From NCBI GenBank assembly GCA_003255025.1, contig QANY01011973.1, forward strand, positions 871,756 through 935,755: a stretch of 64,000 nucleotides of DNA, in the 5' to 3' direction. The notes below the pieces were generated by a model that had not been told where the DNA came from, made no database searches, and saw only the letters and a program-made list of their open reading frames with translations. The position numbers and the translations under genes were made by a program. Numbering within the stretch: position 1 is the first letter of the stretch; every line of letters begins with the position of its first letter. Below, piece by piece: positions 11,056 to 23,800 of this stretch. The DNA comes from Datisca glomerata (lineage: Eukaryota; Streptophyta; Magnoliopsida; Cucurbitales; Datiscaceae).

Positions 11056-13098
11056 TCACCAAAAATCTTGGCAAGAACATGACCCATTCCTAAAATGATG
11101 GAATCGACTATTATCTCTCACGATAATCTCCCTCTTGTATATACGAGAAAGGAGTTTAGTCATGGTATGGCAATCGTTACAGATACGTAGGTTCTTTATG
11201 ACATGAATAGGCGTCCCCGCTTCAACATTAATAAGCCCAAAAGCAATAGCCAACCTCTCACTGTGGTTTTCGAGTTCTACTTCCTTCTCTTCCTCTTCAA
11301 TATGTAAAAGAACCTGGCTCGTGTCAGGAACATGTCCCTCTATTTTCAGCTTCTCTCTCATCTCATTCAATTTGGATCTTATCTCGTTGGTCCGTGGATG
11401 CGATTTATCATCCACACTGAACTCATGAAACTCACCTCTATGTTCGATAGAACTGCGTCCGGGGTCTTTTCGAACTCCTTGCTTGTTCATCATTTTTCTT
11501 ACTTGTGAAACTTTTTCCCATTGACCAGCTGCAGCATATAGATTCGAAAGAACCACGTAACATCCGATGGACTCCGGAGCCACTTCGATCAAATGATGAG
11601 CCGCGTATTCCCCCATTTTTACATCCCCAAGCTTCCTAGAACCACTAAGTAAACTCATCCAAATCACTTTATTTGGTCTCACAGGCATTCTCTCAATGAC
11701 ACCCTTTGCCTCCTCCAGATATCCCGCTCGACATAGAATGTCCACTAAGCAACCGTAGTGTTCGATAGTCGGTTCACTTCCATAATCATCCATCATCATT
11801 TGAAAGTACAAACGACCTTCATTGGCCAACCCGGCATGGCTACAAGCATTCAACACACCGACAAACGTTACAGAATTAGGCTTCAATCCAATTCTGCGCA
11901 TTTCAGCAAATAGTTTAAGAGCATCATCAGCCAAGCCATGGATTCCTAGGCCTACAATAATAGCAGTCCAGTGCCCCAACTTCTTTCTTGAAATGGTTTG
12001 GAAAACTCGTAGAGCATTCTTGATACTTCCGCACTTGGAGTACATTTCGATCAATGATGTGCCAAGCACACCGTCTATTTCAAATCCATTCTTCACAATG
12101 AAAGAATGAATCCATCTTCCCTTACTAATACTAGCTATCCCTGAAACAGCAGAAAGAACTCCAAGTATCGTTGCGTGGTTCGGTATTATATTGTTATCCA
12201 GCATGATATGAAATAACTTTAAGACTTCTACAAACTCTCTGTTAAATGCATATCCGGTTATCATTGAATTCCAAGTTATAAGGTCTTTATTCGGCGTCTG
12301 ATTGAATAATTCTCGTGCTGACTGGAAATCACCGGATTTCATATACCCGTTAATCATAGCATTCCAGGAAACCGAATTTTTACTTGGCATTAGATCAAAT
12401 ATTTCTCTAGCGGTATCGACCTTCCCGCTCTTTGAGAACCCATCAACCAAAACTGTCCATGAAAATGAATCTTTTTCAGGCATTTCGTCGAACAGCTTCA
12501 TTGCTAGTTCAACTTCCCCGGATCTCACATACCCACCAATTAGGGAATTCCAAGAAACTAAATCCCTATCATTTATGCAATCAAATACTTTCTGGGCAGA
12601 CGCAATTTCCCCACACCTAGAGTACATACCAACCAAACTGCTCTGCACAAACTTATCTATACTAAACCCAATTTTCAATATCAACCCATGAATCTGTTTT
12701 CCTTCCTCGATTGCGGATAACCGAGCACAACCCTTTATCACACAAGGTAATGTGAAACTATCTGGCCTGAATTCACAGAGAAGCCTGCAAAATAAAGCAA
12801 TGGCATCGTGTGAATGTTGGTTTTCGACGTGGCATTTGATGATGATGTTCCAGGAAATTAAAGTGGGCTCTTGGATTTGATCGAAAACGGATCGAGCATA
12901 TTCGAGGTTATTGATTTTCGGATCTGCGTAGAGAGCTAGTAAACGAGAAGTAACAGAAGGGTTGCTCAAAATGCCAGTTTTGAGGGACAACGAATGGAGT
13001 TGCTTTGCTTCTTGTTCGGTCTCGCAGGTTTGGAGTGGCAAATGGAGGGTGTGAGGAAGGAGTGGTCGGATTGAAGGAGACAGTAAGAGATTCAACAT
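11056..13098 (-). CDS. DYW-class pentatricopeptide repeat protein
   Basis: A single uninterrupted 680-codon frame starting MLNLLLSPSIRPLLPH, probably an organelle presequence. PLS-type PPR repeats fill about residues 30-490, for example LVSWNSLIGGYVRSGEVELA and NSVSWNAMINGYMKSGDF. An E region follows (KVIWMSLLSGSRKLGDV, then CYVVLSNLYAAAGQWEKV). The C-terminal DYW deaminase domain covers about 588-680, with the zinc-binding HSE (His about 612), CNDC (640-643) and the distal HH..CSC motif, ending DFW instead of DYW. Such proteins bind an organelle transcript and carry out C-to-U editing there. The deaminase residues are intact. The target transcript cannot be told from the sequence, and I cannot name a specific orthologue. 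It converges on LHCB2. Confidence 0.92.
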   Translation of the reverse strand: MLNLLLSPSIRPLLPHTLHLPLQTCETEQEAKQLHSLSLKTGILSNPSVTSRLLALYADPKINNLEYARSVFDQIQEPTLISWNIIIKCHVENQHSHDAIALFCRLLCEFRPDSFTLPCVIKGCARLSAIEEGKQIHGLILKIGFSIDKFVQSSLVGMYSRCGEIASAQKVFDCINDRDLVSWNSLIGGYVRSGEVELAMKLFDEMPEKDSFSWTVLVDGFSKSGKVDTAREIFDLMPSKNSVSWNAMINGYMKSGDFQSARELFNQTPNKDLITWNSMITGYAFNREFVEVLKLFHIMLDNNIIPNHATILGVLSAVSGIASISKGRWIHSFIVKNGFEIDGVLGTSLIEMYSKCGSIKNALRVFQTISRKKLGHWTAIIVGLGIHGLADDALKLFAEMRRIGLKPNSVTFVGVLNACSHAGLANEGRLYFQMMMDDYGSEPTIEHYGCLVDILCRAGYLEEAKGVIERMPVRPNKVIWMSLLSGSRKLGDVKMGEYAAHHLIEVAPESIGCYVVLSNLYAAAGQWEKVSQVRKMMNKQGVRKDPGRSSIEHRGEFHEFSVDDKSHPRTNEIRSKLNEMREKLKIEGHVPDTSQVLLHIEEEEKEVELENHSERLAIAFGLINVEAGTPIHVIKNLRICNDCHTMTKLLSRIYKREIIVRDNSRFHHFRNGSCSCQDFW

Positions 13099-13660
13099 TT
13101 CAATGGCTCAGAATGATGTGGAAATCCGGCCAACAGCCAGTGGAAGTAGCTGAAGTTAAAGTGAGCAGCAGTTAATAAAGGTCAGTCAGAATCTGTACAC
13201 GGAAGGACCAGACTAGCAATACTCTCCCATTTGTTGGAAATGGATCCCTCGTGTTAATTACATCATGATGAGGTTATGTAGATTATGAGCCGTTGATTCC
13301 TAGAAAAAAAAAAATCTCTTGACAGAAAACCTTTAAAAATCTTTAAGCATTTATTTTTTGTGGCTGCGATACTCCTGTATGAGATGAAGAAGACTCCGAG
13401 TTATGTTATCAAAAGATTTCTCCAATTCGCAAAACGCCCACTAGATCTTCTTGTCGTCAAAAAGTCTACCCACTATCACTCTGATGAAAATGATCATAAC
13501 TCTCCTCGCACTACTAATCGCTGGGTCAGACCACCGCCCTCAGTTCCTTCTAGTCAACATGAACAATTAAAATGAAATAATAGATTTAAAATAAGTCTTC
13601 CATTTTTTGTAAAGCCATTTATTTGATGGAAGAGTTGTAAGAATGATCCTCAGGTAAACT
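13099..13660. other. 5' flank of the PPR gene
   Basis: Holds the probable PPR promoter (divergent side) and AT-rich sequence. A 71-codon plus-strand frame at 13360-13575 (begins GCAGCGATACTCC... in the region with MKKTPSYVIKRFLQFAKRP) has no family I recognise and no clear support as a gene. Confidence 0.3.
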
Positions 13661-13664
13661 GTAG

Positions 13665-13770
13665 CTAGAAATTTAGCTTGCATATTATATATTAGAGTTA
13701 ATATCATAGAAAATCCACTAGAAATTTAGCTTGCATATTATATATTAGGGTTAATATTATAGAATCCATA
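13665..13770. repeat. 53-bp tandem duplication at a fold-back edge
   Basis: Two copies of a unit starting CTAGAAATTTAGCTTGCATA, at 13665 and 13718, each ending in a GTTAATATCATAGAA-type motif. The same motif in inverted form closes the right arm of the long inverted repeat near 15215-15245, so the duplication marks the left end of that structure. Confidence 0.75.
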
Positions 13771-13935
13771 TACTTGTCTTAAAATTAACTTTTCCTCTTA
13801 AACTTTATCTTCTTCTCAATCGACCCTACAATTTTTTCCATCCATCATAAAACTCACACGGCCGTCAAATAGCTGTTAAATTCGGCACATGTACGATACA
13901 TGCATGATTTTTTTTCTAATTTTACCCATTTCTTC

Positions 13936-14116
13936 TAGAGGTGTGCAAAAGTCAGCCAAACCGATCAAACCGAACAAGGCCGAGTCAAAAATGATAAGTT
14001 TGGTCGACTTCTAGCTAACTATGATTGGTTTGATCTTAGATTTAAAAAATACCAAACTTTCGGTACGATAAAAAATTTTCCTACATTTTATACCGGGCCG
14101 ACCGTTTATCCTCCCT

Positions 14117-14147
<31 letters not shown>

Positions 14148-14480
14148 TTATTTATTTATTTATTTATTTTCTCACATTTTACTCCTTTCCTATTTCTCAA
14201 ATTTTTCTCTCTTTTTACATTTCTCTCATCTCCTTTTAATGTTTAGTTTACCATGTTGGTGGTTTAAATTGTGAGTTTTTATTATAATGCATGAAACCTA
14301 TAAAAATTATTGGTGGACCGTAAAACCCGACCGAACTAACCAATTATTTTACGGTCCGGTCGGTTCAGTTTATGTGTACATAATTGGTCGTCTTGATCCT
14401 CATTTCTTACAAGAACGTGAATTTCTGTTCGGCCTAATTTTTATGCTAAAAACTTGTTGTACTAATCATGCACACCCCTA
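13936..14480. mobile_element. hAT-type MITE, copy 1
   Basis: 545 bp bounded by TAGAGGTGTGCA and TGCACACCCCTA, a 12-bp terminal inverted repeat with one mismatch. The flanks ATTTCTTC (13928-13935) and CTTTCTTC (14481-14488) form an 8-bp target duplication with one mismatch, which is diagnostic of hAT elements. The interior has a TA/TTTA microsatellite (14121-14168) and repeated AACCGA..GACCGA-type motifs. There is no coding capacity. A related copy lies at 52984-53471. Confidence 0.85.
14121..14168. repeat. (TA)n/(TTTA)n microsatellite
   Basis: An uninterrupted TA run followed by TTTA tetranucleotides inside the hAT-type MITE. The related copy at 53.15 kb has a shorter TA run at the same place. 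Confidence 0.9.
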
Positions 14481-15180
14481 CTTTCTTCAGCCTCATAAGG
14501 TACACATTCTCATTTTTTCATCCAAAATCAGCCACAATTCCATCTTCATTGATTTATCAAAATTTTGACAAATTCTTCTCTAGTTTCAACAACGGTTTTG
14601 ATTTAATCTCCTTAAGGTTCGGTTTTGGGTTTCATCAATCACTTTTATTTGTCGCATTCATGAATAAATTTGGCTATATTTTCTAATTGGTTTTCTACCA
14701 AATTTTTACAGTTTTTCTTTTATAAAAAACGACTACATCAACTAGTGCTTCTGTTTCTAGAGGGTTAGCAAACAGAAGCATTGCTTGATGAAGTCATTTT
14801 TTATAAGAGAGAAAAGTGTAAAAATTTGATAGAAAATAAATTAGAAAAAATAACCTAATTTATTCATGAAAGAGAAAAATAAAAATGATTGATGCAATAA
14901 CAAATTAAACGTTAAGGATATAAAACACAAACCGTTGTTGAAACTGGAGGAGAATTTATCAAATTTTTGACAAATCAATGAAGATGGAGATGAAAAACAT
15001 GAGAACGTGTAGTTTATAAGATTGAATAAAAGGGTAACATTAGAAGAAAAAAATAGGCATGTCTCGAATTAACAGTCATTTGACGATCATGTGGTTTTGT
15101 GATAGATGAAGAAAATTGAAGGACCAACAGGGAAGATGATAAAGTTTAGGAAGAATAAGATGATTTTGGGGCATAGCGCG

Positions 15181-15217
15181 GGGGGGGGGGGGTTCTATGA
15201 NGGGGGGGGTTCTATGA
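15181..15217. other. duplicated poly-G block flanking an N
   Basis: A run of G followed by TTCTATGA occurs twice, separated by the single N at 15201. This looks like an unresolved homopolymer or a doubled join in the assembly, not biology. The flanking sequence belongs to the right arm of the fold-back element. Confidence 0.6.
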
Positions 15218-15250
15218 TAGCAACCCTATGCATTAATAAAAATGATTTTT

Positions 15251-16600
15251 TTAAAGATAAAAAATGCATTCCATTACGAATGCAGAGTTACAAACTGAAT
15301 AAGACCTAAACCAAACTATCAAGTCTAAATGACGATTATAAGTACTAAATAAGCCCAATCTACACCTGCTTACGTATAGGGAGGGAATCGTTTGCGTAAA
15401 CATTACACATAAGTAGAGCTTGAGCGGCTCGTTCCAAAGGTCATCCACCATCCAAACATGGCTCGGGCAACTAATGCTGCAAAAGTATATTTACATGAAG
15501 AACAACATAATCTCGAATATATCTGGGACACCCAGTTCTGTCACACACAAATAAAGCACCAAATCAACATAAAATGTCAGTTTCGAAGAGAAAACAACCA
15601 CCAACGACCATGGATCTGGTGGATCAAAATATACACAACTGATAAAAAATAAAACCTTCCAAAATGGAAGGAGAACACCGTAAAAACCCAGAAAAACATA
15701 GCAACAGACCTACAAAGAGAGGGAGAACAATGAAAGAGGAGGAAAAGAGAAAGAGGAAAAAATGGAGGAGAGGGGCAGAAGGGGCGAAGAAATCACAGGG
15801 GAGAGAGAGAAAAAAAATAGAGAAATAAAGGTGAAAATAGGGGAGAACGGCTGAGAGATAAGGGGAGAAGAATGAGAAAGAGGTCACGGGGAGAGCAGAG
15901 AAGCTCTCCCCATGCCGGTGACGCGAACAAATCTGTACTCTTAGGGTTTCTCGAGATGGAGGAGAGAGAGAGAGAGAAAGGATAAAAGAAAATCACAGTA
16001 CATTCGGTAGAATTAAGTAGAAGAAAACTAAAAAAACATTTAAAACAACTAATACCAAAAAACCCTAAAATAAATCATCTTCATCCCCATATCCTCCTCT
16101 CATTCTCATTCTCTCTCAAAGAATAAAATCACGTCGTGCCGTCGACCACGATGCGACCACCCATCACACAACCTTCTTCTTCGCAAGTTGTTTCTTGATT
16201 TCTTCAACAGCCTCGAATCGGAGTTGGAACTCAAGTTTTTCGTTCTCGCCGATTATCTACGTTGATTTTTGAGCTCACTTTGATTTTTTTCCTATGGGTT
16301 TTCATATCGTTGTGCGTTTTCTTATTGTCATCTTTGTCGTTGTTTCTTGAGTGGTGGTTCCCGAAAAACTCTCCTCCAACATTTTGCTTACCATGTGTGA
16401 ACATCTTTTTTACCATGTGAAAACAAGTTGCATATTGAGTAAACACATTGCTTCGCCATGTAAAACAAAATGCTTACTAAGTTTTTTTTTACTCGAAAGA
16501 AGCTGTTTGTTTATTCAGTACACAAAAAGTTTTCTACATGTAAATTGGCTACTCTATGTAGATAGATCGTTTACCATTTCTGAAGAAAAATAATCCAATC
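15251..16600. other. unrecognised transcribed-looking block
   Basis: Read on the minus strand, a pyrimidine-rich leader (16000-15700) runs into sequence with no clear frame and ends near 15245 in AATGCATTTTTTATCTTT followed by an A-run. This could be a truncated non-LTR or processed retroelement. No open frame longer than about 90 codons is found and no domain is recognised. Nothing here is called a gene. Confidence 0.25.
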
Positions 16601-17750
16601 ATTTTTTAAAAGGGTTATTTTACACTTAAAAGTTTGGTCATTTTTACATTGGAAACTTAAAATATGATCATTCATCATGATTTCCTATCATACATATTTT
16701 ATGGAAAGAGAATGCAAGAGCTTTCGGAATTGAAAAAAATGTTTACGCGACATTCAATAACATGAATGAGGGCTTTAAGAGTAATGAGAATTTCCTTTAA
16801 TAATATAGCCAGGGACAAATAAAGATTGGGTTTCTAATTTACTTTTTCATAAAAAAATACAACATGCTAATCCTTCTTTAGGGCAGAGATATAGCTGCAT
16901 AAGAGTGATGAATTCAAATGATAGATAATTGGAAGTGTAGGAACCTTCAAATTAGGAAATCGCTAGGAAAATTCTCTCTTTTTTGTCGAACTTTAATCAA
17001 AGTATTTAATACATCAACTTTGGCTGAGGAGTACTAAGGAGAGTAGCGACTTTCACAATCATCAAAATAGATTAAGACAAGAATATACAATGTTAAAGAT
17101 CTTGAAAACCATTCACATCAATCGCTTAAGACTATTGTAGAAAAATAAACACAGAGTGAAATTGAGTTTTTGAGACATTTCTCAAATTCATATAGAATAG
17201 AAGCTATAATGTGAACCTTGAATTAATCTACAACTTGATCGGTTTAGAATTACTCAAACATATAAATCATTAATCATGAAAATCTAATATCTTACTTTAA
17301 CTCCAATATCACTCCAATGATGACTCGTCTAAATAAATTAAAGTGACGCGACTTGTGTAGGGAGGGTTTTTCTACAGTGAAACCTGTCAAGTTCAGTAGA
17401 CTTTGAAGGAAAAGTTTATATCAAATGTGCCTAATTATATAGTAAATCTCATCCTCAGCTAAATCAAGTAGTAGCCTAACGGAAGAAGTTGAGCTTGTGT
17501 TCTAAAAACAGCTTTGGTAATATAATGATGATCTTACAAAATAGAAGATCAGTTAATTTTCATTCAATAATCTCATCTTTTACGAAATCAATCTTATTTT
17601 TACTGTACAAGAATACGTGGAGCTCGACATTTCTCAAAGAAGATGAAAACGTAATTTTGGTTGGCAGGACAAGCTGTACAACATACCGTTAAGCCTCGCG
17701 CGATTTGTTGTTCCATCATTTTTCTGAAATACGAAAATACACCCATCTCC
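16600..17750. other. AT-rich intergenic
   Basis: No recognisable gene, repeat or RNA is seen. The last 150 bases become GC-richer and probably form the HSP90 gene's 5' region. Confidence 0.4.
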
Positions 17751-17754
17751 CCTA

Positions 17755-17787
17755 GAACATTCCCAAAACCCTCTCTTTGTTCCAGAA
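17755..17787 (+). promoter_or_regulatory. possible heat-shock elements
   Basis: GAAcaTTC (17755-17762) and TTCcaGAA (17780-17787) are inverted GAA/TTC pairs of the type bound by heat-shock factors. They lie about 110-140 bp before the start codon of the mitochondrial HSP90 gene. They are 17 bp apart, so they do not form one perfect element. Function is inferred. Confidence 0.35.
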
Positions 17788-17897
17788 AGCAGACTAAAAC
17801 CCTCACCATCTCCGCAAACGCTCTCGCAGTCAGACTACCTCTCTGTGCCCACGCTATCTTTTTTTCCTCAGTTTCTGTCATTTAGAGTTTCCCTGCC

Positions 17898-20800
17898 ATG
17901 CACAGGCCTTCCAGGCGCTCTGTTTCCGCTATTCTGCGTGCCGGTGGCACCCGTTATTACCGGAACACTGTCGCGGTTGCAGCTCCAGCTACCTGCTCTC
18001 CCCCCTTCTCTGATCAGGTACTCTCTTCGACTTTAGAACTCCTGGTTTGAGCTACTGAACTGGGCCAGTGCAAATGCTCAGAAAATTTGCTGACGAAAAT
18101 GGTTTTTCTTTTGTCTTTTATTATCGGGTTTTGTTATTTTAGAAGTTTGAATATTGGAACTTTTATATGAAACGTAGTGAAAAAAATATCAAAATTTGGG
18201 CCCTGTTAGTTACATACGAGAACTTCAGTGATTGTTCATTCTTGAGTGTACCGATAAAAAAATGATTGTGGTCTTCCATGGAGTTCTAGTTCAGTTTTGT
18301 TAATATATATTGTAATTGCTTTCGTATTCTGTGTTTGACTGCGAGTAGGTGGGAGAAAGTGATGCCAAAGTGAGGTGGTACTCAGCATTGGCGACTGGGA
18401 AGTCTAACAGAACCATATACTCTACTGGATTACACTTTAACTATGGCCTTCTTTTAGGGCATCGATTCGAGTCAACTGCTACAGAATCTGATGCATCTGC
18501 ACCACCTCCAGCTGAGAGGTATGAGTATCAAGCAGAGGTACGTTACCTGTACTTATATACTAGCTTGTAGTTTGCACCGTCTTTAATCGACTTCGTTTAT
18601 AGCTTTCCTTGTCATTTCTTCTTGGTGGCAGGTTAGTCGCCTAATGGACCTTATTGTTAACAGTTTGTATAGCAACAAGGAGGTATTTCTTCGGGAGCTT
18701 ATTAGGTAATTTTATTTTCATTTTGTACATAAACCTTTTTTAGTATAGTACATAGCATGCAAAGTTGACATAGATTGGGTTATTTAGCCTCCTTGTTGGT
18801 GTTACTTTGTTACAAAAGTAAGTGAAAGATTCGGCAAGGAGTCTGTCTTATTATTGTTGTTTTTTGGACTTATTGATGTCTACTTGCAAGTAGAGACATT
18901 ATTAAGGACTGTTAACAATGTCGACTTCTTGCACGGAACACATTCGATGCTTTGGTTTTATGCTTTAGAAACTACTCTTGTTTTTGACAAACTACAATTT
19001 CTATGGTGATTTGGAATATTTACCTGAACCCACGACCTTTTGGGTATGGTAGGGGATTAGAAATATGTCTCAACCCATACTGTCTTATGCCTTCAGTATA
19101 CGTGTGCGGACTGTACTTGCAATAAAAGGATAAAATTGCTCGGTTTTGCTTTTAATTTTCGTTTCAAGTGGTTCAATTGTTAGAATCTGTATCGATCAGA
19201 CCTATCAGGTAGGATTCTATCTGTATGAGTCTAATCTAGTGATCCTCTTCAGATGCCAATGACTCTCTGCTGGAAGTTTGGTTTCTTTGGAGTATGAGCA
19301 ACTTGGCTCTGGACGATCCCAAGAATCCCAATTTGTTTTGTTATTGTATGAAGTGGCAATAGCAAATTCCTCGTTCCAACAACTACTTATTTCCCTTTCT
19401 TAATCTCCACAGCAATGCAAGTGATGCCTTGGACAAACTGCGCTATTTAAGTGTTCTGGAGCCGGGGCTTTTGAAAGATGCTGTTGACCTTGACGTACGT
19501 ATCCAAACTGATAAAGACAATGGGATCATAATAATAACGTAAGCTTTATGCACTTTCATGACTGCTTGGTTCATGATGCTTCTGTAAACGGAATCGCAAC
19601 TAATTTATGCCTTTCTACAGTGATTCTGGTATTGGTATGACTAGGCAAGAACTTGTCGACTGTCTTGGAACTATTGCACAAAGTGGAACTGCTAAGTTCT
19701 TGAGAGCGTTAAAGGTCTAATTAAAATTTCTAAATAAGTTTCTAATTTTTTGTTTCCTTTTTGAGGCACATTGTTCAAAGGATATTGTGTGATTTGACAG
19801 GATAACAAGGATACTGCTGGGGAAAATAATTTAATTGGTCAATTTGGTGTCGGATTTTATTCGGCATTCCTTGTTTCTGATAGAGTATGTCATCTTAAAC
19901 TATAATATTTTAGTTTGAGTTCCATAAGAATTCAATATGGTAAGTGTTGGTAGTGATATATGATACATATTTCTTCTTTATTCAGGTGGTTGTCTCAACA
20001 AAGAGTCCTAAATCCTATAAACAATATGTGTGGGAAGCTGAGGCTAATGCTAGTTCCTATACCATACGTGAAGAGACAGATCCTGACAATTTTCTTACAA
20101 GAGGAACCCGTCTTACTTTGTATCTTAAGGTCGGTGTTCAAATGTTCTTTGCCATGCTCAGTAGTTTTTACTTGTTTAATACTCCAAGCTAACCAGAAGG
20201 TATCTGTCATGACTGTCAGCGTGATGACAAAGGTTTTGCTCATCCAGAGCGTGTCCAGAAGCTTGTGAAAAACTATTCACAGTTTGTTTCATTCCCAATA
20301 TACATGTGGCAGGAAAAGGGATTCACAAAAGAGGTATAACTAAATGTGTTGCATCTTTTAACCATTCATCGCATCATGAAAGAGTTATAGTTTAGCTAAC
20401 ATTTTCATCTTCGTTTTGAAACAAGTGTACATTTGACACACCCTGATAATTTATTCTTTTTGTTTCTTATCAAATAAAAAGAATGATGTTTGTTTCTTTT
20501 TCAGGTTGAGGTTGATGACGATCCAGACGAGGCTAAGGAGGAACAAGATGAGAAGACTGAGGTACTTCTTATGTTACTATTTGACATAGTAATTATAGTC
20601 ACTCCGAAGTCCGAAATAGAGTTATGACATATGTGCAATGTAATCTGAGCCATGTCTATACTTCTCAGAAGAAGAAGAAAACAAAGACTGTTGTGGAGAA
20701 GTACTGGGACTGGGAACTTACTAATGAGACCCAACCCATATGGGTGAGCATTTCTATACTGTATTTCTGTCTTCATTGTTTCTGCCACCATTTATAGTGA

Positions 20801-23800
20801 AGTGAGATGCTCATTTGTTAACATCTGCAGCTTCGTAACCCAAAAGAAGTCACCACGGAAGAGTACAATGAGTTCTATAAGAAAACTTTCAATGAATACA
20901 TGGACCCGTTAGCATCGTCACACTTTACAACAGAGGTATAGTTGTAATTTTTGTCTGCTAGAAAGTTTGATTAGGAAACTTCTAAGGTCATTAGTTTCTG
21001 CTTCAAGGAAACCTTTTTATTTTTTGTGATACCTGATGATATTTGCTTCCGAGATCAGATGACAATAATCTAAATTAAATGACAAGTGAAGCTACAACTT
21101 ACCTCCAGATATCATTATATTAATGATTTAAAGCAATGAAAATGTGGTTCATGTTGAGAACCTAGGTTCCATTTTCTTGCCTGTTTTGCGTTCACTTTTA
21201 GCTTATGAAAGTTGATCTTGCAGGGTGAGGTAGAATTTAGGTCCATACTTTACGTGCCAGCTGTGACTCCCATGGGAAAGGATGACTTAGTCAATCCAAA
21301 GACAAAAAATATAAGGCTTTACGTAAAGAGAGTCTTCATTTCAGATGACTTTGATGGAGAATTGGTAAAATGTTAATTTTTCACCATAACGGTTCTTTAT
21401 GCTTCTCAAACACAAGATTTCTCATTGCTAATAGTTTTTATTTTGAACCTAATAGTTCCCACGATATTTAAGCTTTGTTAAAGGTGTTGTGGACTCAAAT
21501 GACCTTCCACTCAATGTTTCACGTGAAATCCTTCAAGAGAGTCGCATAGTAAGTTATTGGAGTAATTCATTTTCCATAGAAGTTTTTCCTTGGTGGTCCA
21601 GAAACTAACGATCTTTAATTTGCTTGCTACTCTTTTGCTTTGTGATTGAAGGTTCGGATTATGAGAAAACGTCTGGTCAGGAAGGCCTTTGACATGATTC
21701 TGGGGATTTCTCTAAGTGAGAACAGAGACGTATGTTGATCTTTGACTTTGTTATGTAATGCTGGGGTATATTGCATCCCATGGGCGAAAAATCCCTTTGT
21801 TATTCTTTTAATTGCACAAAAAGCCAAGCAACTGATGGACACCTCTAAATTTGAACTTCCAGCATTTCCCAACCAATTAGCCGTTTAAAATAGCGCATCT
21901 ATTTACTTGATTAAAATTTGCTTGTACTGATTTTCACCAGGATTATGAAAAATTCTGGGAGAACTTTGGTAAATTTTTGAAGTTGGGTTGCATCGAAGAC
22001 CGTGACAACCATAAACGTCTTGCTCCATTGCTTCGGTTTTTCTCCTCCCAGAGTGATGAAGAGATGATCAGCCTTGATGAATATGTTGAGAACATGAAAC
22101 CCGATCAGAAGGATGTCTACTTCATCGCTGCGGACAGCATATCAAGTGCTAAAAACACCCCCTTCCTTGAGAGACTCCTTGAGAAGGATCTTGAAGTATG
22201 TGCCTTCTTTCAGTCGTTTACAATATTGATTGACTTCTTCTTTCCCTTGAAAAAAGAGAAATTATATTTTACAAGATGTGAGAAAAGAGGATATGAATTC
22301 CTCGAGAGGGGGAGGGGGCGGGGGAGAAAAGATCAATTTACAACTTCTCTCACAGTTTGAGAGCACAAAAAAGAAACGATTTGAAAAAGCTTTGATGTGT
22401 ACCCTTTGCAACTGATCATTCATTAACTTTTTCTCCATCTCTTACTCCAAATTATGCTGTGTGGTTTCATTACTGCAGGTCCTGTTTTTAGTTGATCCGA
22501 TTGATGAGGTTGCCATCCAGAACTTGAAATCATACAAGGAGAAGAACTTTGTAGATATTAGCAAGGAAGACTTGGATTTAGGTTAGCTTTTAGTGACATT
22601 GTTAGTTCTACCATTTTGGTTCCGATTAAGCATAAGGGAAATTCATTGTCATTTCTGCTACTGCTTTTTATGTCTAGTAGGTAAGGAGTAAGGGCCATAA
22701 ATTATTTCTGGCAGCGATTATAAGATCGCATTATCTACTCATTCAGCTGATATACTGAGTGATATTGGCTTTGAGATTCTCCAGAAAATGTCATGCATCA
22801 ATTTGTATAACATATTCATGTGATGTGACCCACAATATGGAACATGCCTAAATCTTCGTTCTGTACATCCGTAGTATAATCTTCCTTGGTATTCTTTCAA
22901 ACTTTATATGATGGCATCCAAGGTGATAAGAATGAAGAGAAGGAGAAGGAGATGAAACTAGAGTATGGCCAAACTTGTGATTGGATTAAGCAACAGTTGG
23001 GTGATAAGGTTGCCAGTGTCCAAATCTCAAACCGCTTAAGCTCATCACCCTGTGTTCTCGTGTCTGGAAAGTTTGGTTGGTCTGCCAATATGGAGAGGTA
23101 AGTGTCCTGCTTACTAGTGCTAAAGTTCATGGGTCTTAAGAATTCTTCGAATATTCAGGTTTTGATCTAATTTTTTGTAGGCTAATGAAGGCGCAAACTG
23201 TTGGTGATACCTCTAGCTTGGAGTTTATGAGAGGCAGAAGGGTGTTTGAGATCAATCCTGGACACCCTATTATCAAAACATTGAACGTATGTTTAACGAA
23301 AAGGACATAGAGTTCCGCATTTCGATCTTTTTTCTGCTCGTATAGTGTTGTCAATTTACATGACTTCAAGATTTTATTATCAATTCTGCAGGCTGCCTGC
23401 AAGGGTAACCCCAATGATGAGGATGCTTTGAGATCTGTTGATCTTTTATATGACGCAGCCTTGGTTTCGAGTGGATTTACGGTAAGAATTCATGATTTGT
23501 GTATATTTGTTACTGCTCTGAAGTTTGTAACATCGATTGTCAACATGAATTCTTAAGCATACTTGTAAAATTGAAAAGAATATCATTCTTCTTGTTCACC
23601 TACATGCCAATCTCGAGTTGCATTTAGAGATGAAATGATTTTGCTCAAATCTGAAGCGCACATGAGTACTCTGAAGAAATGTTTACTTCAGAGACTTTAC
23701 TTCAGAGACGTGGGTGGCTTTTTATTTTCAAGTTTGTGTAACTATGATGGTCTCTTGTTGATGCAGCCTGAGAATCCAGCACAGCTTGGCTCAAAGATAT

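Larger units (their letters stand above)
13735..15250. mobile_element. long inverted-repeat (fold-back) element split by a MITE
   Basis: The left arm is 13735-13935 plus 14481-14757. The right arm is about 14768-15250 in reverse complement. Matching blocks include CTTAAACTTTATCTTCTTCT against its counterpart near 15130, the pairs around GTCAAATAGCTGTTAA, CATCTTCATTGATTTATCAA, GTTTCAACAACGGTTT and TTCATGAATAAATTTGG, and the centre CTTCTGTTT. The spacer between arms is only about 10 bp, so a transcript would fold into a hairpin with arms over 400 nt. Arm identity is high but imperfect. The left arm is interrupted by the hAT-type MITE at 13936-14480. The right arm includes the poly-G/N patch at 15181-15212. 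Confidence 0.8.

Noticed and set aside
13360..13575. 71-codon frame next to the PPR gene
   Set aside because: No recognised family, and the frame begins at a non-ATG codon in AT-rich DNA; coding status is unsupported.
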